Part shown: positions 12,156 to 24,800 of the stretch, in pieces | How positions within the stretch are numbered: position 1 is the stretch's first letter | Layout: each line of letters starts with the position of its first letter | Assembly: GCA_008921705.1 (NCBI GenBank) | Contig: VFFE01007128.1 | Span: forward strand, 622,212 to 686,211 | From: Burhinus oedicnemus | Lineage: Eukaryota; Chordata; Aves; Charadriiformes; Burhinidae | Length of the DNA stretch: 64,000 bases | Reading direction: 5' to 3' | Translations under genes and position numbers: made by a program | Notes under the pieces: generated by a model | What the model was told of the DNA's origin: nothing | What the model saw: only the letters and a program-made list of their open reading frames with translations | The model's database searches: none

Positions 12156-12711
12156 CTGCATAACTAAAGGAAGCTGGAAAGAACTCCACCAGCAGGCTGC
12201 ATTACGGCAGTCACAGACATACTGTGAATAAGCTGAAATTAATGAAAAACACGCTACTGATGAAGGCACACTGACAGTATGAGCTAGATTACTCTGTCAT
12301 GTAACTGAGGAAAGCCAGATGTTGTGGTAAAATGGCAGGCTGGGCAGGACAGCAACGACTTCCTCCTGAGGAGGTAAAAGCATGCGGATCCAATGCACAG
12401 GGCCTTCAGGCTGCTCTGGAGAAAAGATAAGCAAATTCTAGTTATTGAAACTGCAGGAGTATCTACAGGTTGTTAGAGGACACCCTTTTTTTCCTCTGAA
12501 TTTAGTCACATCCGTATTTAAAGGACAAATAACCAATTTTTGGCCCTTCATGGGCTCAAGCCAGGTTTTGGATTGAGACTACGACCACAGGAGCTGGACA
12601 TTCACCTTATTTCCATCAGCTTTTTAAAAACAAAAGCCAACAACCTATTGTTGATTTCAGAAGATATGGCCTGAGGAAAAAACCAATGGCAAGTTTGCCT
12701 TTCACTCACCT

Positions 12712-12720
12712 CAGCTGGCT
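12712..12720 (-). other. Candidate 9-nt microexon
   Basis: On the minus strand a textbook acceptor (ACATACCCTGATTCTCTCTG then CAG) is followed after only nine bases, CCAGCTGAG, by a strong donor (GTGAGT). Nine-nucleotide microexons adding three residues are known in vertebrate neural genes. Spliced to 12100-12155 across a 556-nt intron it stays in frame. An alternative is a longer exon using an upstream AG near 12760, which also keeps a frame open. There is no evidence beyond the splice sites. Confidence 0.15.
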
Positions 12721-15700
12721 GCAGAGAGAATCAGGGTATGTGAGAAATTTTGCTGTTCTCAAACTCCTACCTCAATCCAATTTCCAAACAACAGTTTTAA
12801 AGAAAAATGAAATGCTGTTCTAAAATCACTAGCTGAAGGTGGAACAGCAGATCGATAAATGGCTGTAATTTCTTCTTTCACTTAATGTTCAAAAAAGTGG
12901 AAAAACAGCACTGCAGTGAAGAAACCTAACAGTGCAGTACCACTGCCCACAATAAACTGAGAAGAAAATCCCTGACATTTCAACTTTACTGTATTTTACT
13001 GACAATAAATAATTCGTGGCATAACTGATGTTTTATTCAGTCTAATTAATAAGTAGTTGTTAACAGTAAAAACCCCAAACAAACAAGCGAATGAGAGAGA
13101 GGAGCTATCACCTCCTAGCTGAACAGGAGAGCGCCTCGGAAAGCTTCCCCCGGGCCCTGCACAGCACAGCGACGCGCAGCAGGAGGGACCTTCAGCCCTG
13201 CTTCCCTACCAGGAAGGCTCCTCCATGACATCAAACAGCCAAACCCTGCCAGGCTGATTGTGAAGTTAAAAAATAGAAGTGTAAAAGAAAGGCAGAGATT
13301 GTGACTGCTGCACACAGTATACTGTAACGCCACAAGGCTTTGGCTAGTCAGACAGGAACAGAGCGGTAAGGCAGAACTTCTTCTTTTCAAAAATTACTGG
13401 CATAAATATCAATGACATTATCTGGTATTTTTAATTGTTTATCAATTCTGTAGCAGTATTGCTGCTTTAATGGTTTTTCCTTACAACACTCTACCCTCTA
13501 CAAACATAGTAGGTGAGTTGTGCAGTCAGGTTTCTTTCCTCTAAATAACCTGTGCTTCTGTATCTACAGATAGAAGCAGAGCCTAAGAGTAACTGAAAAA
13601 GCATAACCATTTTTTAGAAGCTATGACACAAAATAACTCCTCTTTCTGTTGTTCTGATTCAATCTGATTCTGATTCAATCTGCCTACAGATAACTTGATT
13701 TCTCCGAGATGTATTCAATTGGTTTAATCTACAGAAGGCATATAGGTTTTATTTTATTCTTGTACTGTCCACCTCCAAAGACAACTGTCAAGTATCCTAA
13801 TACAGCAGAAATGGGAGTTTTGGGGATCCTTGCAGCCAGAGGGATATCCACCAGAGCCTTTCTATAGGTTGTGCAGTGTTAGGGGGATTTCCCAGCAGTT
13901 ACTTTTCCATGACCCTTGGGTAATGCAAAGTACAAATTTTCAAACCATCTACCAATTCGTATCAGGAGTTCAGAATAGCACAGAACCTTTTACAGAAAAC
14001 ACGCTCCCAGCGAGCTTCACGAGGCACAAGGCATTCGAGTTCGCCCTCCCTCCCTCTGAGAGGCCTTGCACCCAGCTTCACTCTGTGTTACAGTACAGGT
14101 GCGGAGTTCTCGGGTTTGTTTTACAGAAAGTAACATCTGAGCCTGCCCATTGCAGGCATGCACTAACATTTGATTATCCTGCTAGTCCAAATGCAGAATA
14201 CAAAACTTCCAACCTGAAAGTATTTAAATATAGCAGTTAGAATAATGCCAGCTTTCTCAAGTAGTTATTGATTAGCCTCCACCTTTTCCTCTTATATATA
14301 AATGTTCTTTCAGAACATATGTTTGGAAAGAAGCAAGTATGACATGTCATGGTCCTCCCCATCTCAGATTCCTCATTTAATCCTTTTTGAGAGCAGTATC
14401 ACCTTAGAGGTACAAAGACAAAAAAGAAAGAGCTTTTCTACAAGCTGAAAGTCCTGAATTTTTTTCCATCAACACTCTCTTCCATTCTCCATCCTACAGC
14501 CTGAAGAATTTCACACAGGCATCCAATAAGTTCACAAACTGATTTATGGTATCTTCAAAGTCACAGCTTAATGAAATTAGTAATAAGCAGGTAAATACAA
14601 GGTGAACTGGACAAGGGTGAATACTGTCACTTTACACCAGTGAACTAGCCTGAAGGCTTGAAGGCTGAAAAAAACCCCCAAACCAAAAAAACATCGGCTG
14701 CGCCCAAAGACGGGTTAGAGGTCACACAAGACATGGGCAAAAGATTCGCCCTACCTTCATTATTTTCAGTATTGCTTCTTTAAACTAAGCTATCTTAGGT
14801 AAATGAAATTGCAGAACAAAGCACTCATCTAACCAGATTCATTCAATTAACAGTTGATATGCTGTACTTAAGCTGCTACCAAGTACTAGCTTCAGCTAAT
14901 CATTTCAAAAGCAAATGTGAAGGCTGTTCATATTGCTGCATTAATCTGTTGCTGCAGAGTACAGTCATGTAACTGAAATATGGCACACGCTAAGTTGATC
15001 GGACCCATTTAAGCACATACTACTCATTACACAGCCCTTGAGTCTAATAGAGGGCATGAATAATAGCTTCCGCTAAAAGTCAGCTGGTAGCAAGATGGAC
15101 ACGGATGCTTAGTTCTTAAATATGCAGAAAGTAAGGCTACAGCACTAGAATATGCTTATAAATGTGGCCTGAGTTTCCTTTTTGCTTTGTGAATTTGTAC
15201 CTTTGCTGGAAAAAAAAATTAACGAGCACTATAGAAGACATATGACATTTTAAATACTAATTAAAGAGGTTAATATCAAAGACTAGAAGGACGAAAATTT
15301 ATTTAGAGTTCCACAACATACATGCCAACTCAGCATCAAATTGAGCTTGAACACAGCAATCCTTGCAAAAACCCAAGTCTGTAAGCGTTGCTTGTGCTCC
15401 TGGAGGCTGCTTCAAATGGTTTTTCCAACCCCATTCATTTTCAACCAATAGCACTAATAAATACATCCACTACCAAGTTTTTGAGAACTGAAGCTGTCCA
15501 TGGAGCCAGAAAGGAACTCAAGTAATAATTAGAAACTTCCACTTGAAAAAAATTCAAAGCAAAATAAACTCCTGAGCACCTGAGTTCTACTAGCTAATAT
15601 AGGACTGATCCATTTGCTCATTTTCAAACTTAAAGATATGATAATCTGTTCTGTGGCAGACAGAACAAAAAAATTCATAAGAGGATAAGATAGTATAGTA

Positions 15701-17811
15701 TCATATTTTTGAGGCATTTATGCTTTAATTTAAAAGGGCTCAGTTCATAATAGTCTAGTTATTAAAGTTTGCCATTTATAAGAATAAAAATACATGCAAG
15801 AAAAGAATCAAGAGTTTCAGGTTTGGTTACCAATGCATTTTGCTTCAAAAGCCTTTTCAAAATATTTGCTTAACAGGAATGTTTCATTTTACTAGGAAAA
15901 AAATAACGATTAACATAAAAAAAATGCATGTTAACATCATTAACAAGCTGTTTCTCTGGCCACATGTTACTATTAACATGAATGGAAACCCACCAGATCA
16001 GCACTATCCTCCCCCCACCATTCCCTTCCATAATGCCCATTGCGAATTCCTACAATTCTTAAAAATTCAAATTTTACGAACAAAATTTGCTTATAGATGT
16101 ATCACGGTGAAATACTTCTACCAGGATTAAATGTACTCTCTAATGCCTTTTAAAACTTAACAGTAGCTTCCAGTACCTACAAACCTACTATTTCAGTAAT
16201 TGCTAGAGCATGCAAATTACCTGAAACAATGCAAAGCATAATGGCCATAAAATACTGTTCTATCCAAGGCACTTGAACATCAACATGGGCTAATATTTAG
16301 CAACCAAATCAACACAGTGAATGTTTATTTTACTTAATTAAGCTGGAGAAGGCTGTGGGCAAAGGGATTGGGGGTGAGTTTTTTTAATGTTTTTACTTCA
16401 GAACATATGCAAGTTTTCACTGCAACTAAACCCCATTAAAAAAAAAAACAAACCATACACACAAAAACCCCCACCCCCACCCCAAAAAAACCAACCCAAC
16501 AACAAAAAGAAGGACCTTAAGATAAAATGAAAACGGGTAACTTACAAATTTAAATACTGGTCTGATGCATGTGGCTTTCTTTTTAAGGCAAGTGCTGCCT
16601 TCTTAGATATTAACGGTTCTTTGGAAAAATACACACCAATGCTTATCAAGGGTAATAAGCAAGCTACTGTGGATTGACTTGCCCTTTCCTACATAAAAAA
16701 AGCAGCAAAGCTTCGTGCCTTTTACTGATTGGTATCAGCCTCTTTGGAAGGAGACTGTTCTGTCAGCAAAGGCCAAGATTTCCAAAGGCAGCACCCTGGG
16801 CAGTTGCAGGTCCTTCTCAGGCTGCAACCTCACCATGCAACAGCATCCTCAAATCTGCCAGCATCATCACTCATGCAATTGTTCCCAGTGATCTGGAATA
16901 TTTAAATATTCTTAAACTGCAAGCCCTTTCGTAAGTGAGTATTTTGACTTGACACAGTCAAAGTGGTTATATATGTGCAATAACACCAGCAGATCTAAGG
17001 GAATGGTAAGCCTTCAGCAAAAAGAAAGGTGAAAAATAGCTGTGCAATGGCCCCTTCATCTATACTGCAGTCAGAAGAGGACACTGCATTAACCACAGTC
17101 TAACCCCAGACATCGCAAACATCACAAACCCTCCTTTGAGGGTTTGACAGCCTTCCTGCAGGGAGAGCTGGCGCTTTGAGTGCCTGCCTTTTCCTGATAA
17201 CAAGAATCCTGTCGAATGTGCACTGGTCCACGGAGTTGCTTCGCAGAAGCAGGAAGAGGGACCAAAAGGGACCTGACATGGCTTCAAGTTCAATTATTGC
17301 TTCAACAACGTTTTACTTGGAAATCCATGATCTCAGTATTTTTCCAGTCCCCAAAAGAATTAAGGCTCTGCAAATGCTATGCACAAAAGAATTTCTATTT
17401 GCATGGAACCACTGTGGAGCACAGGAGAGTTGCAGAAGAATTCTTCCTCATCCTTCCTCTTGCACTGATTTCCAGACAATCATCTTTGCTGTTCTTTTTA
17501 AATTTTATGCCGAAGTCTTGCTATGGCTTTCAGTGATTTCACTTGCTGTGAATTCTTCCACCAACTTAAGCGGAAAGAGTGCTGTATCCTGAAGATCCTC
17601 CAGCAAACTGAAAGAAGAGCTTTAGTGAAATAATTCAAGGAAGAATACTCCCTACTACACCTAATTACACTTGCCTTTATTCTTAAGCTATGGTGATCCA
17701 CAGCCATTCTCAATTACACACAATGGAAACATCAAAGAAACCTGGTGGGACAATTGGAGACAGCTTACCAAGAAAACAAACAAAAAAAAAACCCCAAAAC
17801 ACTACAGCAGA
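12721..17811. other. Non-coding stretch; A/C-rich tracts and chance ORFs
   Basis: No gene or known repeat is recognised. A small GC peak lies at 13125-13220. A short direct repeat, CTGATTCAATCTG, occurs at 13654-13666 and 13670-13682. A/C-rich tracts (runs of A joined to runs of C) sit at 14668-14695 and 16432-16505. Open frames at 13830-14240 (+, 136 codons) and 17176-17592 (+, 138 codons) have no family features, and the latter overlaps a second open frame on the same strand, as expected for chance ORFs. Confidence 0.5.
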
Positions 17812-17826
17812 TAAAACAGTATCTAG

Positions 17827-17832
17827 TTTATT
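17827..17832 (-). terminator. Polyadenylation signal AATAAA
   Basis: AATAAA on the minus strand (TTTATT on +). It is followed within 40-70 nt by a run of T and GTTTG repeats typical of the downstream element. It would end the terminal exon that starts at 18882. Confidence 0.45.
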
Positions 17833-18750
17833 ACATATAGAAAGAGATTTCCAGAATTTACAAACACCCACATTTTCATTCCAGGGAAAGAGTCAATTTG
17901 AAAAGTTCACCCTTTTTTGTTTTCATTTTGTTTTGTGGATTTCTGTTGGTTGGGTTTTTTTCTTTACAATATATACAATGGAAGACTTTGATTTCTTTTT
18001 TCCAATTTTTTTTGTCAGTTCCTGTGCAATTGATGAATTCAAGTTGACACTTGTAAATAACATGTACAGTAATGTTTGTCTTCATTGTAGCTAATACAGA
18101 CTATTATTTTACAAGGAGTACAAAATTATTTTTCTTTTGGAAAGAACTCAACTCAACGTCAGGGTTATTTTACAACTGATAGTATCAGTAAATATGACTG
18201 TACAATCAAGGCCCAGGGACCAATGACTCATATTATATTATTTTCTGAATTACAATCTTAAAACAAGAATAGTACCCTACTCTATTCTTAGAAGCCTTGT
18301 TTTAAGCAGGTTTCCCACTCTGTTTACAACAGAATATAGTATACCTCAGTTCCACATCAAAAAAGATGTGCTGTAGGAAAAGTTACATTTTAATTAAAAA
18401 AAGTACATGTATAAATCAAAACCTATGTTAAATATTTAATACTCTTCAACCAACATTAAGTTTTGTATGTAATAATTTACAATGATGATTTGTCATACAG
18501 GTTTTCAGCAGCAAATGAAGTTGTGTAAATGTGCTAGTAAAATACCCATTCTCACCATGACATAGTGGTGGGCACATCAGTTCATTGTGGCCAGCTAAGT
18601 CCTTATGGTAGAGGATGAAGTAAGAGAGACTCATTGTCCAGGTGTCACAGTGCTTCTGCTTGGCACAACACAGATGTGCAGCTCAGTCAACTAACTCCTG
18701 AGGTTTGTGTAAAGTAAACAAACTGAACTGGATGCATCGTACCCATTTAC

Positions 18751-18793
18751 AGAGGAGGAGGAGGAGAAGGAGGAGGAGGAGGAGGAGGAGGTG
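18751..18793 (+). repeat. (AGG)n microsatellite
   Basis: About 14 trinucleotide units of GGA/AGG with one interruption (GAGAAGG). It lies inside the 3'UTR-like part of the minus-strand terminal exon, where the transcript would carry a (CCT)n/(TCC)n tract shortly after the stop codon. It is likely length-polymorphic. Confidence 0.9.
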
Positions 18794-18882
18794 AGGTCCT
18801 AGTTGTGATAGCATGAAACATTTATAGTCTTGATACCCATGAGTTAAAAGAAGGATTTGCTGAGGTTGTATAGGTCATCATT

Positions 18883-21800
18883 CTGAAATTGAAAGAGAAA
18901 GACAATTAGCATCATGGGCACATTAAAAGCTTTTCTGTAATTATTTCCCTCCGCCCCCTTTTTTTTTTTCTTTAAAAGAGTTATCATCGAAACTGAAAAT
19001 GTTAGCACCTTGAAAAATTATGGCATACACAGTTGAACTGTACTCAAGCATCTGAATCCCAAAAGCATTTAAAACAGATGTTGGCAATAAAATTCAAAGC
19101 AGTCAGAAACACATTTAAAACTTGCAAGAGATTCACCTAAGCAGAAACAATTTAAGTGTCCATACTGATTAACTCTGACAAGCTCCTGTGACAACAGAAA
19201 GAAAAGCTCAAACCATTAGCCTGCTGTTGGCGTTTTTACCCACTGCAAGAGAGATTCATTAGATATCAGGCCTCCTTGTAGGGCTTCCTGGCCACCTGCA
19301 AATGCCATGGCTTGCACGAGAAGGATGACCAAGGAATGGAGCATTAAAGGTACAGCATTACCATTCCCTATTGACATACGAGTTACAAAAAACATTGTAT
19401 CCAGAAAATCCTGTTAAAAGTCCACATATTTATCCACATTCAGCTTCTCTCTCTGAGAGAGGACTGGGTGAGTAACAAGGTCCTGCAACCCTAATAATGC
19501 ACAGCACAGGTTTACTGGGCAACGAACATCAGAAGCTGCCTTTGGCCCTGTCCTACCAGTCCTCCTCATCTCTGGGCTCCAGCCTCCCTGATCTAGCACA
19601 TAGTGCAACTGTCTCTGTCCCCAAGTCCTCTCAATTCTGCTTTTCTGTTGATTATACATAGGCAGGTCATCAGTACAAGGGATCTGATCACGAGTGACAG
19701 TGGGGCGCTCTCAGTGCCCATCTGCCTCGTGTCCTGCTGGCAACCCCATGGCAGATGCTTCGGCCCCCAATGGGGAGTGGTATCCCTGCTGGAGGATGCA
19801 GGGTCGAGGTGGCAGGCCATGGGGCACTGCCCCGCTGCACCCAAGGCCCTGTCACAACAGCTGGCCGCAGGCATGCAGAGCAGGGTGGCCGCACAAGCAC
19901 GCAATTCCTGAGCCACCCCAGAGCACAGCCCCGTCCTCCTCTCCGCACTACAGTCGCACGCAGCCATACCCACTGGGGACTGAACAACGCACCAGTGAAA
20001 TGAATACTCTTTTTGTTTTAACTGGGGTTAGAGAACTACCATCATTTACATTTCAGGAGTTTCACCTAAAATCTGATGAAGCAAGACTTGGTTTTTACAT
20101 AGAAGTGTGTCTATTTCTATATTCAATATTAACTATGCTCCTGAAAAGATAGGTAAACAGTACATTTTCCTCAGTACAAATACAGGCTTCCCATAGACAC
20201 GTTGAAGTAAAAATGCTGAAAAGACCTCCTGTCCTATATTCTTTAATTGCCCAAGAAACAGAATTTACTTTGTGTGGTCCTTCAAGTGAAAGGAAAGCCT
20301 ATCCCTGCAAATGATGTGTGGTATGCTGTGAAAACTCCCTGGAGAATTATCTCACAGATCTCTTATTTACTTTCAACTTTCTTCTGCACTCACAGTGCGA
20401 TCTACTAGAATGTTCCTACCCAAGTATCTATATACAGCTTCACATAGCTTTGCAGCTTACAACTATGTTGGACCTAAAATTAGCCAGTAATGACATACTT
20501 TATTAATAAAGGCAAGAAACAAAGGAGAAATGGCTTCATTTAAACGGAGGAGTAAAGCGTGCATGATTGCGTGCTGCATAGCTGAGGCGGGTGTTTCACA
20601 CCCAGCAGGACCAGAGGAACATTGGGTGCCCACCAGCAGGGCCCCACGGCCCCACATCCCGACCTGCCCTGTATGTACAGGGCAAGCGGAGGGAAAGCAA
20701 GTAACAGCTTTTCTGCATTGCCAGACCTTTTTCTGCTAAGAGATTCTAAGTACGTAAATAACAATTCGCAGTATCAGGACCAAGTATTATGCCTCTTCAC
20801 TAGTATTCATGTCATCTAAACTCAAGTACGTCATGTATTGAACAAAATGGTCTGTCCAATCCAAATCCTCACCAATTCAACTAATATGGTCAAGAGGTCA
20901 TCACGACTGCTCCTAGCGAGCATTCATTCCTGGATTCAGGAGTCAGAAAAGCAAAGGAAGAAAGAGAGTAACAAGTCTATTTGAAATACAAGACACTTCC
21001 TAGAGGAATTCTCTAACAAAATAATACTGAGGAAACCCACAGTTACAGAAACGCAGATGCTCACATATTAGAGTCCTGTGCACGTGTAAAGAGAGTGAAA
21101 AAACCATACCAGGCTGAAACATCCAAGAGTTTGAGGCTTGGGATGAAGAGCCAGAATTATGTAGGACATGAACTGGCACGGGCTGCATTTCACAGAAATT
21201 TCAGCTGCAGGTATGACAGAAAGCATGGGCACGGAGCAGTTTCCAGCTTGTAATTACACCTCCAGTATCTTCAGCAGTACAACATGGAAATCTATCTGTC
21301 ACCCTTTGAGAAAAATGTATCGGTAGCTTTTGTTTTCTTCTAATTTTGTCAGGGAAAAAACTTTAGACACGTTGCTATAGACCCTTTGAGATCATTCCAA
21401 TGATTTGTTTTCACATCCCCAATTCCTCTGACAAACCTCTTTCCACAAAACAAAAATAGTGTAACTGAGAATGACAACCCTTGCTACTATTACAGAACAG
21501 TGGTGCCTGTTCTGTCTGAATGCACGCAAAGCTGCCTTTCTGAGAGCAAAGCTGCTCTTCCAAGGTCACTGGAAATACTGTCGACCGGTAAGGCTTTGGA
21601 TCCAGGGAATTCCTCTTTGTGCATAACTTATACCAAAAAGCCCCATTCTCAATTTTAGCATAGAAATGTTCTTTGCTGGCCTTAAAAGAGTATTTCTTAA
21701 ATTTTTGACAAAACAATCTCAATCTCCTCTCTCCTCAGTGAACTATTACAGTATGTTTCAAGGCAGAAGTACCTTATTCCGAATTTAAGTCATCGGCTGG

Positions 21801-24800
21801 ATACCTCATTGTTTCTTATCAAGAGCCATCAGCATTTCCTTAACAACACATAAAAACAGTGCAGAAGATAAGTGTTTTAACAGAGAGTGCTAGGACTGCA
21901 GCAAGCTGAGGTAAGGATCATTAAAACTACTGACATCACTGTTGGCAACCAGAGAAAAGGGAAAACCTGTGTTTAATCTATTTCCTATTCACCACAAGCT
22001 TCAGCTGGAGTCCCCAATAATGCAGTTTGTGGTTGACTTTATGGAAAAAATCAGTGATGCAAGAAAAACGTCCTGAAACAAACAAGCATCTTTAAAAGTT
22101 ACTACAAGGTACCTTTGACAAGTAGTCTGCTCAACATCTGTTACAACACACATGCAGATAACATGCACGCACGTTCCAGCTGGCAATGCTTTCTTCTCAA
22201 ATCTATTAGTCCAGGCTGGATACGACACAGCTAACTGTAGTTACCAATACAGCCGAAGTCCCATTCTTAAATCCAGTAACCAAAAATAAGTTGATACTTC
22301 ATTTCATTTCCATTATCAGGGAGCTGGGAGGAGAGGAGTGCTTAAAATTTGAACTCTCTAAGAGCAGAGTGTCTAGACTATGTAATAATATATCTTTCCT
22401 GAAGTTAACAGAATTTTCATACATAAAATAGATGTGTTGTTAAAATACACTTAAAGCATAATTCTTACTCCTTCCTTACAATCCATTCTCTTTGAAAAGT
22501 AACCAAGGAGGAACAAATACATCAAAAGAAACGGAAGTGAAAACTCAAGCAATCTTCAAGAAAAAGACTTTCCAGTAGCCAATTTAAACTTCTATTTGCT
22601 ATTCTGGGCTACTAAGGGCTATATGTGTCTTGTCCCTAAAACACCAATAGAAATGCCCTTCCAAAGGGTCATTTCATTTCAAAACAAGTAAAATAAGGCA
22701 GAGGTTGTTGAAGCTCCATGATCATTTCAGCAAGTAAATGCAACTACTCTGTCACTGATTAACACGCAAGGGCAAAATGCAGGTCCCAAACATCAGACCT
22801 GCTTAGTACCCTGTGACACCCTTCCAGTGTCAGCTGGACATCTGTTTAGGAAACAACTCTACAGGTAACAGAGCCAGGTCAACAAAAAGATGACTCCTGA
22901 CTGAAGAAAATGCAGATTTTTCCAGATCTGCCAAAGGAAGATAGTTTACCAATTCTACCATCAATCTTGCTAAATCAAAGGATTTCTCCAAAGCTGTACA
23001 TATCCCACCAGCATCTCGTCTGAAACAGTGAACAACCAGGACTGGTTGAAGACTCCTCTGTCAAAGATACTAGTTACAAATAAAAGGTTTTAAAAAGTAA
23101 ATGCATTTGTTGTTTTCTTTAGGATGATACAGCGTAGCCTATTCTGTGCAGATTAAATGGTGATTTACTGCCTAATGAACACATCTACCGAGTAAAAAAA
23201 TAAAAAGCTCAGGAACAAAAGCTCAAAATAAAAAGATAGCCATTATGAAAATACACCAGTGGACTCATGCAGAATTTCACAAGTTGCGGTGTGCATGCAG
23301 CCTGGGCACCCTTTGTCTGGGCACGTATAACCAAGTGTCTTTAGAAAGCTGACACGAAGTAAACACATTAAGTAGTCCTGAAAAACTCATTTACAGCTCT
23401 TGTCTTGGTGACATTTGCATGAGTCATCACCTAATTATAATGAAACGGTACACACCTACTTAAAAGCTGAATTTATACATATGTTGTGTTCACCATACTG
23501 ATGATCATAAGTAGTGTCAGTTTAAGTTTTTCTTCGCATTACTAACATGCACACAAATATGGGAAGTATCCCATTCAGATAAATTAAAAACACCAACCAA
23601 AATTTCAACTAGGTCCAATAACTTCTTTTCAAAGAGATGCAAATAGGTTGTACGGTTTCCCCAATCTCACATGGACCGTTGAAAGAGTAAAGGAATGCAA
23701 GAAGAAACAATGGTTGCTCTAGTATGTTAATTGCAGCTTGAGTACTAACAAAAGGAATTCAAAATAGAACTAAACAAGGTAATTACAACGTTGCTGTTTC
23801 ACTTGACAGGCTATAATCTACATGTAATAAGCCTAGATAAGCTTTTCTTCATTGTACCCCAAAACGCCTATTTCAGCTTTCTTGTGAATTTAAGTGGGGA
23901 ATTACTGACGATTTGGTTTCACCAAGTTCTTTCCTATCAGGCCAAGTAACTGGATTTGGCGTTCTCATCCCCTTTTTCTCCTCCGTATAGGTAACCATTC
24001 ATCGGTGGAGGAACCTAAAGACGAGTAATAGATGGTACAGTCTTTCTGCTATGAGTTCAGACAAAATTCACTCCCTTCACGGACAGCACATGTCTAGCAC
24101 TTCCTCACCATAGAGGAAGATTTTCCTCTTTTCCCCAGAAAGAGAAGGTGGGGAAAAAACAAAGACTAAGAGACTTTTAAAATAGGATTATGGGCAGAAC
24201 CAGGTTCTTACATTTAAGAATCCATTTCCTGGGGTGTAAGTACAGTGGGAAAACACAAACTAAACCACACACATTCTTTGGATGAGCTTCTGCCCAGCAA
24301 AGAATTCATATGTTTGGTTTCAACTTCACAGCATGTCAACCTGATTTATACTCACTCAAGACAAAACTAAACCCATCACTGAGGTCAGCAAGAAAGGCTG
24401 CTGCCACAGACAGGAAGTCAAGGACTGCCTTCCCCAAGCACCTAGCATTGGACGGTGACACTGCTGGAGGTCAGATTTGACCATTTCCACCTATAAAGAG
24501 GAGGAATCGAGCCACCTCTCTTCACTGGTACATAAAGATACTGGAAAAAGGGAATTCACCAAGTTTTTATGTAGAAAAAATATTTAAGAGATCTCCTGCT
24601 CTATTACACAAAATCAGCAGCAGTTAGGGGTTTAAACAAAACTGACTTGACCCAAGTACTGAATTTCTGATTAAATATTTCATCTTTTCAGTTTCAGGAA
24701 AAAAGTTATGGAGTTTTTGTTTTTCTTGAAGAGTAAAAGAAACAAGACATGACTAAGACTAGAAAGAAAGAGCTTCAATTCAATAGTCTGTTTTGTGAAG

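Larger units (their letters stand above)
17812..18882 (-). other. Candidate 3'-terminal exon with 3'UTR of an unidentified minus-strand gene
   Basis: On the minus strand the exon is preceded by GATGCTAATTGTC, a good branch point, then TTTCTCTTTCAATTTCAG, a very strong acceptor. With phase 0 the exon reads NDDLYNLSKSFF and stops at TAA (18844-18846). With one base borrowed it reads a 19-residue alternative beginning MMTYTTSANP and ending at another TAA. About 1 kb follows that looks like a vertebrate 3'UTR: AT-rich, with several ATTTA motifs, an exact Pumilio-type TGTATATA (17970-17977) and a CCT repeat. It ends with AATAAA (17827-17832) and a T/GT-rich downstream element near 17760-17800; cleavage is likely about 17800-17815. 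I cannot match the C-terminus to a known protein. The 134-codon + strand ORF at 17690-18094 and the short minus ORFs here are shadows. An lncRNA 3' end is the main alternative. Confidence 0.45.

Noticed and set aside
12341..12375. Possible 35-nt + strand microexon ending in GAG/GTAAAA
   Set aside because: No pyrimidine tract or branch point before the supposed acceptor.
13830..14240. 136-codon + strand open frame
   Set aside because: No recognisable domain and no splice or promoter context; several ORFs of about the same length lie elsewhere in unrelated positions, so this is background.
17690..18094. 134-codon + strand open frame
   Set aside because: It lies opposite the 3'UTR and polyadenylation site of the minus-strand terminal exon and has a low-complexity Phe-rich end.
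19593..20152. Overlapping ORFs of 82-152 codons in four registers
   Set aside because: They arise from local GC richness; no register resembles a protein family.
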